The position numbers were made by a program, and so were the translations under genes. From the NCBI GenBank assembly GCA_017883585.1, contig JADGNG010000023.1:1-38669 (forward strand): DNA of 38,669 bases, written 5' to 3'. Shown here piece by piece: positions 34,415 to 38,669 of this stretch (the stretch's first letter is position 1; every line of letters begins with the position of its first letter). Origin of the DNA: Candidatus Bathyarchaeota archaeon (GTDB lineage Archaea > Thermoproteota > Bathyarchaeia > TCS64). The notes beneath the pieces are model-generated. The model did no database searches and was not told where the DNA came from. It saw nothing but the letters and a program-made list of their open reading frames with translations.

Positions 34415-37282
34415 TTGGCCGAGGGGAATGTCTTCCAGCTGCTCTGCAGACCGGTTCGGCGTCTCCTAGAGGAGCGTGGGTTCACGGAGCCGACTGAGCC
34501 ACAGAGGAGGATGATACCACTCATCCTTGAGGGGAAGAACGTCCTCCTCATCTCGGCGACGGCGACTGGGAAGACGGAGGCGGCGATGCTCCCCGTCATG
34601 GACCGCTTCCTTATGTCGGGGCAGAGGAGGCCCGGCATAAGCATACTCTATATAACCCCCCTACGCGCCCTTAACCGGGACATACTCGACAGGATGACCT
34701 ACTGGTGCAACCGGCTGGACATCAAGCTCGGGATACGCCACGGGGACACGGGTGATCAAGAGAGGAACCGGCAGCGCACCAGCCCCCCGGACATGCTCAT
34801 CACGACGCCTGAGACGCTTCAAGCAATTCTCCTCGGCAGGACGCTTAAGCAGTACCTGAAGAGCGTCCGCTGGATAATTATCGACGAGATACACGAGCTG
34901 GCGGACAACAAGAGGGGGAGCCAGCTCTCCCTTGCGCTTGAGAGGCTGAGGGAGCTTACACCTGAGCCGCCTCAGATGATCGGGCTCAGCGCCACGATCG
35001 GCAGCCCCGATAAGGTGGCGGCTTTCTTAGCCGGCACGAACAGGCCGGTTGAGACAGTTAAGGTCTCGGCCCTCAGGGAGACTCGTTTTGAGATAATATT
35101 CCCTGAGCCGGAGGCTGAGGACTTCGAGACAGCGACGACTCTCTTCACCCACCCCGAGGTCTCCGCGAGGCTACGCGCCATACGCCGCCTCATCGAAGAG
35201 CACCAGACGACACTCGTGTTCACGAACACTCGCAGCACAAGCGAGATGCTGGCGAGTAGATTCAACCTCTGGGACACCGAGTTCCCGGTGAGCATTCACC
35301 ACGGCTCCCTCGCAAAGACTAGCAGGATCGCGGCGGAGCAGGGGCTGAAGGAGGGTAACCTCCGCACGGTCATCTGTACGAGTAGTCTGGAGCTTGGCAT
35401 CGACATAGGCAGCATCGACCTCGTGATTCAGTATAACAGCCCGAGGCAGGTCACCCGACTACTCCAGCGTGTGGGACGTAGCGGGCACCGCCTCGGCAGG
35501 GTCAGCAAGGGCGTCATCATCAGCTTGAACAGCGACGACGCCTTCGAATCGATGGTGATTTGCCGCCGTGCCCTCGGCGAGGTCATGGAGCCCCTACATG
35601 TCCCCGAGAAGCCGTATGACGTGATGGTCAACCAGATAACGGCAGAGCTGATGGCCCGTGGTCGCCTATACTTCTTGCAGGTCGCCAACCTCTTCAAGAG
35701 CGCTTACCCCTTCCGCGACCTCACCGTAGAGGACGTGAAGTTCGTCGCCAGCTATATGCACAACAGGTTCCCACGGCTCGCATGGGTCTCTGTGGAGGAC
35801 GAGGTCATCATCCGCCCACGGGGCAGCAGAAAAACCATCTACACCTACTTCTTCAACAACCTGAGCATGATACCCGACGAGAAGGACTACCTTGTACTCG
35901 AGGCGAAGGACGAGTCCCCCATCGGCGTGCTTCAGGAGGCGTTCGTTGCTGAGTACGCGAAACCGGGGGTCAAGTTCACCCTCCGCGGCCGGGCGTGGAA
36001 GATTCTCAACGTCCACAACGACAAGATCTACGTGAAAGCGGAGGACGACCCGACGGGTGCCATCCCGAGCTGGATCGGTGAGGAGATCCCTGTACCGCTT
36101 GAGGTTGCTCTCGAGGTCGGGAGGCTCAAGGCACAGATCGAGGACGGCCTCAATGGCGGCGAGTCGACGAGGGTGATAGCCACGAAGCTGGTGGAGGTCT
36201 ATCCCGCAAGCCAGTCGACTATGGAGCGCGCCATAAGGGAGCAGGTCGACCACCACAAGGCGGGCTATCCAGCGCCCACGGACAAGCGCGTCCTGCTCGA
36301 GGAGTGGGAGGACAACGTCCTCATACACGCCAACTTCGGCACGCTCGTAAACAGGACCCTCGCCAGGGTCATAGGCCACATAATCAGCGAGGAGACAGGA
36401 TACCCCGTCGGCGTCCAGCAGGAGACCTACATGATGGCGACCCAGACCGTGGGCGAGATAGACACCCGCTACGTCGCCAGGATGCTCAAGACCCTCGCGA
36501 AGAAGGACGTGGAGAAGATCATAAAGGACGCCGTAACTAAGACTGGGCTATTCAAGCGCCGCCTCATCAACGTCGCCCGCAAGGCAGGCGCACTGAGCAA
36601 GTTCGCCGACTTCAGCAACATCACACTCGGCCGCCTCTTGAAGAGCTTCGAGAACTCCGCCATCTACGAGGAGGCGCTGAAGGATACCTATAGGTTGGAT
36701 CTCGACGTCGATGGCACGATCGATCTCCTGAAGAAGATGGCGGAAGGGGAGATAGAGATCGTGGTTCTCGACACAGAGGGGCAACTCACACCTCTCGGGA
36801 AGATGGCGGTAGAGGGCATCAGCATGAAGACCGACATCGTCCCACCCGAGAAGATGGACAGGATCATACTCGAGTCTTCGAAGGCCCGCCTCTATGGCGA
36901 GACAAGGATACTCGCCTGCAACGGGAAGCACGACTGGGCCGAGACAGAGCGGGTGCGCGACCTTCCCGAGAAGCTCGTATGCCCCAACTGCGGCTCGACG
37001 GAGATCGCCGTCTACGATCGCTCAATGGAGGAGGTACAGGAGCTATTAGGGCAGGAGCGGAGCCGCACCTCGAAGGAGAAACCGAAGTGGTGGGATAGGG
37101 GGAAGGACATCAGCAAGCTCGTCTCCATGTACGGGCGCAGGGCCGCAATCATCGGGTCTGCAAAGCGCGTTGACCTCACAGCCGCGTGGGACATCCTCGC
37201 ACAGACCGAAGGCGAGTCCGACGAGTTCTTCAACAAGATCGTGGAAGCCGAGCGCGTCGCTCTGAAGAAGCGCTTCGTCTAG
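34415..37282 (+). CDS. Lhr-like superfamily 2 ATP-dependent helicase
   Basis: TTG start; ERGFTEPTEPQRRMIPLILEGKNVLLISATATGKTEAAMLPV...DMLITTPETLQAIL...IIIDEIHELADNKRGSQLSLALERL...GLSATIG...TRLLQRVGRSGHR; C-terminal LVCPNCGSTE. Confidence 0.93.
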   Translation: MAEGNVFQLLCRPVRRLLEERGFTEPTEPQRRMIPLILEGKNVLLISATATGKTEAAMLPVMDRFLMSGQRRPGISILYITPLRALNRDILDRMTYWCNRLDIKLGIRHGDTGDQERNRQRTSPPDMLITTPETLQAILLGRTLKQYLKSVRWIIIDEIHELADNKRGSQLSLALERLRELTPEPPQMIGLSATIGSPDKVAAFLAGTNRPVETVKVSALRETRFEIIFPEPEAEDFETATTLFTHPEVSARLRAIRRLIEEHQTTLVFTNTRSTSEMLASRFNLWDTEFPVSIHHGSLAKTSRIAAEQGLKEGNLRTVICTSSLELGIDIGSIDLVIQYNSPRQVTRLLQRVGRSGHRLGRVSKGVIISLNSDDAFESMVICRRALGEVMEPLHVPEKPYDVMVNQITAELMARGRLYFLQVANLFKSAYPFRDLTVEDVKFVASYMHNRFPRLAWVSVEDEVIIRPRGSRKTIYTYFFNNLSMIPDEKDYLVLEAKDESPIGVLQEAFVAEYAKPGVKFTLRGRAWKILNVHNDKIYVKAEDDPTGAIPSWIGEEIPVPLEVALEVGRLKAQIEDGLNGGESTRVIATKLVEVYPASQSTMERAIREQVDHHKAGYPAPTDKRVLLEEWEDNVLIHANFGTLVNRTLARVIGHIISEETGYPVGVQQETYMMATQTVGEIDTRYVARMLKTLAKKDVEKIIKDAVTKTGLFKRRLINVARKAGALSKFADFSNITLGRLLKSFENSAIYEEALKDTYRLDLDVDGTIDLLKKMAEGEIEIVVLDTEGQLTPLGKMAVEGISMKTDIVPPEKMDRIILESSKARLYGETRILACNGKHDWAETERVRDLPEKLVCPNCGSTEIAVYDRSMEEVQELLGQERSRTSKEKPKWWDRGKDISKLVSMYGRRAAIIGSAKRVDLTAAWDILAQTEGESDEFFNKIVEAERVALKKRFV

Positions 37283-37322
37283 CCGAAAATTTTAACGGGG
37301 GAGATGCGTCTCTCATCTCGAC

Positions 37323-37988
37323 ATGAAGAAGATCGGGATGCTCACGATCGGGCAGTCGCCCCGCAACGACATCCTCCCCGGGCTCAAGGAGATCCTCGGG
37401 AAGAACGTAGAGATAGTCGAGGCCGGCGCACTCGACGGGTTGACGTTGGTGGACGTGAAGAAGATCCACCTCATAGTCGAGGATTACATCCTTGTCAGTA
37501 GGATGAGGGACGGCACAGAGATCAAGATAACGAAGAAATATGTCCTCCCGCTCATGCAGCAGAAGCTCGACCAGCTTGAGTCCCAGGGGATCAGGCTCAC
37601 CGTCGTCATGTGCACAGGCAAGTTCCCCCAGTTTAGGTCAAAGGGCCTAGTTGTCACTTCGATGGAGATCCTGAAAGGCGTCCTCGAGGGCTGCCTCAAG
37701 GAGGGTAAGCTCGGGGTCGTCTACCCGACGGCTGAGCAGATCCCCATGGGGGAGAAGGATTGGAGTCGCCCCGGGGTTAAAGTCTATAGCGACACCGTGA
37801 GTCCCTATGAACCCAAGGACGTCGACGGGCTCTGCAACCGCCTCGCAGCTCAGAACCTCGACCTCATCTTACTGAACTGCTTCGGGTTCCCGACCGATAT
37901 TCGGAAGAAGGTCGCGGCGAAGACGGGGAAACCGGTTGTCCAGGCGAACACTATGGTTGCCCACGTACTAGCCGAACTGCTCAGCTAG
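37323..37988 (+). CDS. AroM family protein
   Basis: MKKIGMLTIGQSPRNDILPGLKEILGKNVEIVEAGALDGL...LVSRMRDGTEIKITKKYVLPLMQQKLDQLE; TATA-like attttaac about 30 nt upstream. Confidence 0.87.
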   Translation: MKKIGMLTIGQSPRNDILPGLKEILGKNVEIVEAGALDGLTLVDVKKIHLIVEDYILVSRMRDGTEIKITKKYVLPLMQQKLDQLESQGIRLTVVMCTGKFPQFRSKGLVVTSMEILKGVLEGCLKEGKLGVVYPTAEQIPMGEKDWSRPGVKVYSDTVSPYEPKDVDGLCNRLAAQNLDLILLNCFGFPTDIRKKVAAKTGKPVVQANTMVAHVLAELLS

Positions 37989-38669
37989 GCTTCTTCTTAC
38001 CGTATTCCTCGGGCTCCCCGTAGTCGGGGAGGTTCTCGCCGGGGAGGGGCTCCTTTTCCTGTTCCTCAGCGAATGACTGGAGTTTCCCCTCCGAGTTTAG
38101 GTCCTCGGGGAGGACCCTGTTCTTCCGCAGATTCTTGGCAACAACATAGACCTCCGCGCTCCCCTTGCGGGAGGCCAACGGCTTCACAATGAATACCTGC
38201 TCGAACATCGCCCTCATCTCCCTGATGAATGCCTCGTGCTCCTTCCCTTGGAATACCTTGACTATCATCCAGCCGTCTTCTTTGAGGAGTCGGTCGGCGA
38301 TGCTAAGCGCCATGCGCGCTAAGTGGATCTGGCGCAGGTCGTCGACCTCCCAGACACCCATTACGTTCTGCGCCATATCACTCATGACGACGTCTGCCTT
38401 CTCTCCCTGGAACCTAGTTAGGATGCCCTCCTGCACCGCTAGGTCCCTCACGTCGCCGACGATGGTCTCAACGTTCTCCATGTAGAGATCGTCAATCTCC
38501 TTCAAGTCGACGCCGAGGACTTGGCCACCATCGATGGATTCACCCGCGACTTGCAGCCAGCCCCCAGGGGCAGCGCCTAGGTCGAGGACCCGCTTCGCCC
38601 CCTCGAAGAACTTGAACTCGTCGTTGAGCTGCTTGAGCTTGTAGCTCGCCCTGCTCCTGTAGCCCTCTA
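37981..38669 (-). CDS. rlmE: 23S rRNA (uridine-2'-O-) methyltransferase RlmE/FtsJ family (gene runs off the right edge)
   Basis: Open to window edge: EGYRSRASYKLKQLNDEFKFFEGAKRVLDLGAAPGGWLQVAGESIDGGQVLGVDLKEI...VVMSDMAQNVMGVWEVDDLRQIHLARMAL...VKVFQGKEHEAF; charged C-terminal tail. Confidence 0.94.
   Translation of the reverse strand, partial: EGYRSRASYKLKQLNDEFKFFEGAKRVLDLGAAPGGWLQVAGESIDGGQVLGVDLKEIDDLYMENVETIVGDVRDLAVQEGILTRFQGEKADVVMSDMAQNVMGVWEVDDLRQIHLARMALSIADRLLKEDGWMIVKVFQGKEHEAFIREMRAMFEQVFIVKPLASRKGSAEVYVVAKNLRKNRVLPEDLNSEGKLQSFAEEQEKEPLPGENLPDYGEPEEYGKKKPS

Noticed and set aside
35666-36379. 237-aa reverse ORF inside the Lhr-like helicase
   Set aside because: Antisense to a well-supported helicase; no recognisable motifs.
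1-38669. CRISPR arrays, IS elements, integrases, toxin-antitoxin or defence genes
   Set aside because: Looked for repeats with regular spacing and for transposase/integrase/nuclease translations; none seen. The window reads as core chromosome.

Overview
This 38.7 kb window is a gene-dense, high-GC archaeal chromosomal segment. I found no phage, IS element, CRISPR array, rRNA or tRNA. It contains: (i) a partial alanyl-tRNA synthetase of bacterial (CPR-like) appearance; (ii) translation/secretion clusters: rps19e-PDCD5-rpl39e-rpl31e-rplX-pfdA-ftsY-secE-spt5-rpl11-rpl1-rpl10, plus a detached, inverted P1 stalk gene and separate rps7, rps12, EF-1A and rps10 genes; (iii) metabolic genes including acetamidase/formamidase, nitroreductase, nucleoside hydrolase + PfkB kinase + YbaK, and carbamate kinase; (iv) a tightly overlapping nine-gene shikimate/phenylalanine operon (DAHP synthase, aroB, aroD, aroE, aroK, aroA, aroC, chorismate mutase, pheA), followed by a separate threonine/serine dehydratase; (v) UbiA prenyltransferase, MFS transporter, HemK-like methyltransferase, ProRS, a large Lhr-like helicase, an AroM-family protein and a partial RlmE/FtsJ methyltransferase. 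The most interesting candidate for something undescribed is the leader of the aromatic amino acid operon. It has a 22-codon ORF rich in Phe/Tyr codons ([22 protein letters not shown]). The end of that ORF can form alternative base-pairings with the Shine-Dalgarno/start region of the DAHP synthase gene, which resembles a leader-peptide attenuator in an archaeon. All product calls are from reading translations by eye; no database search was possible.
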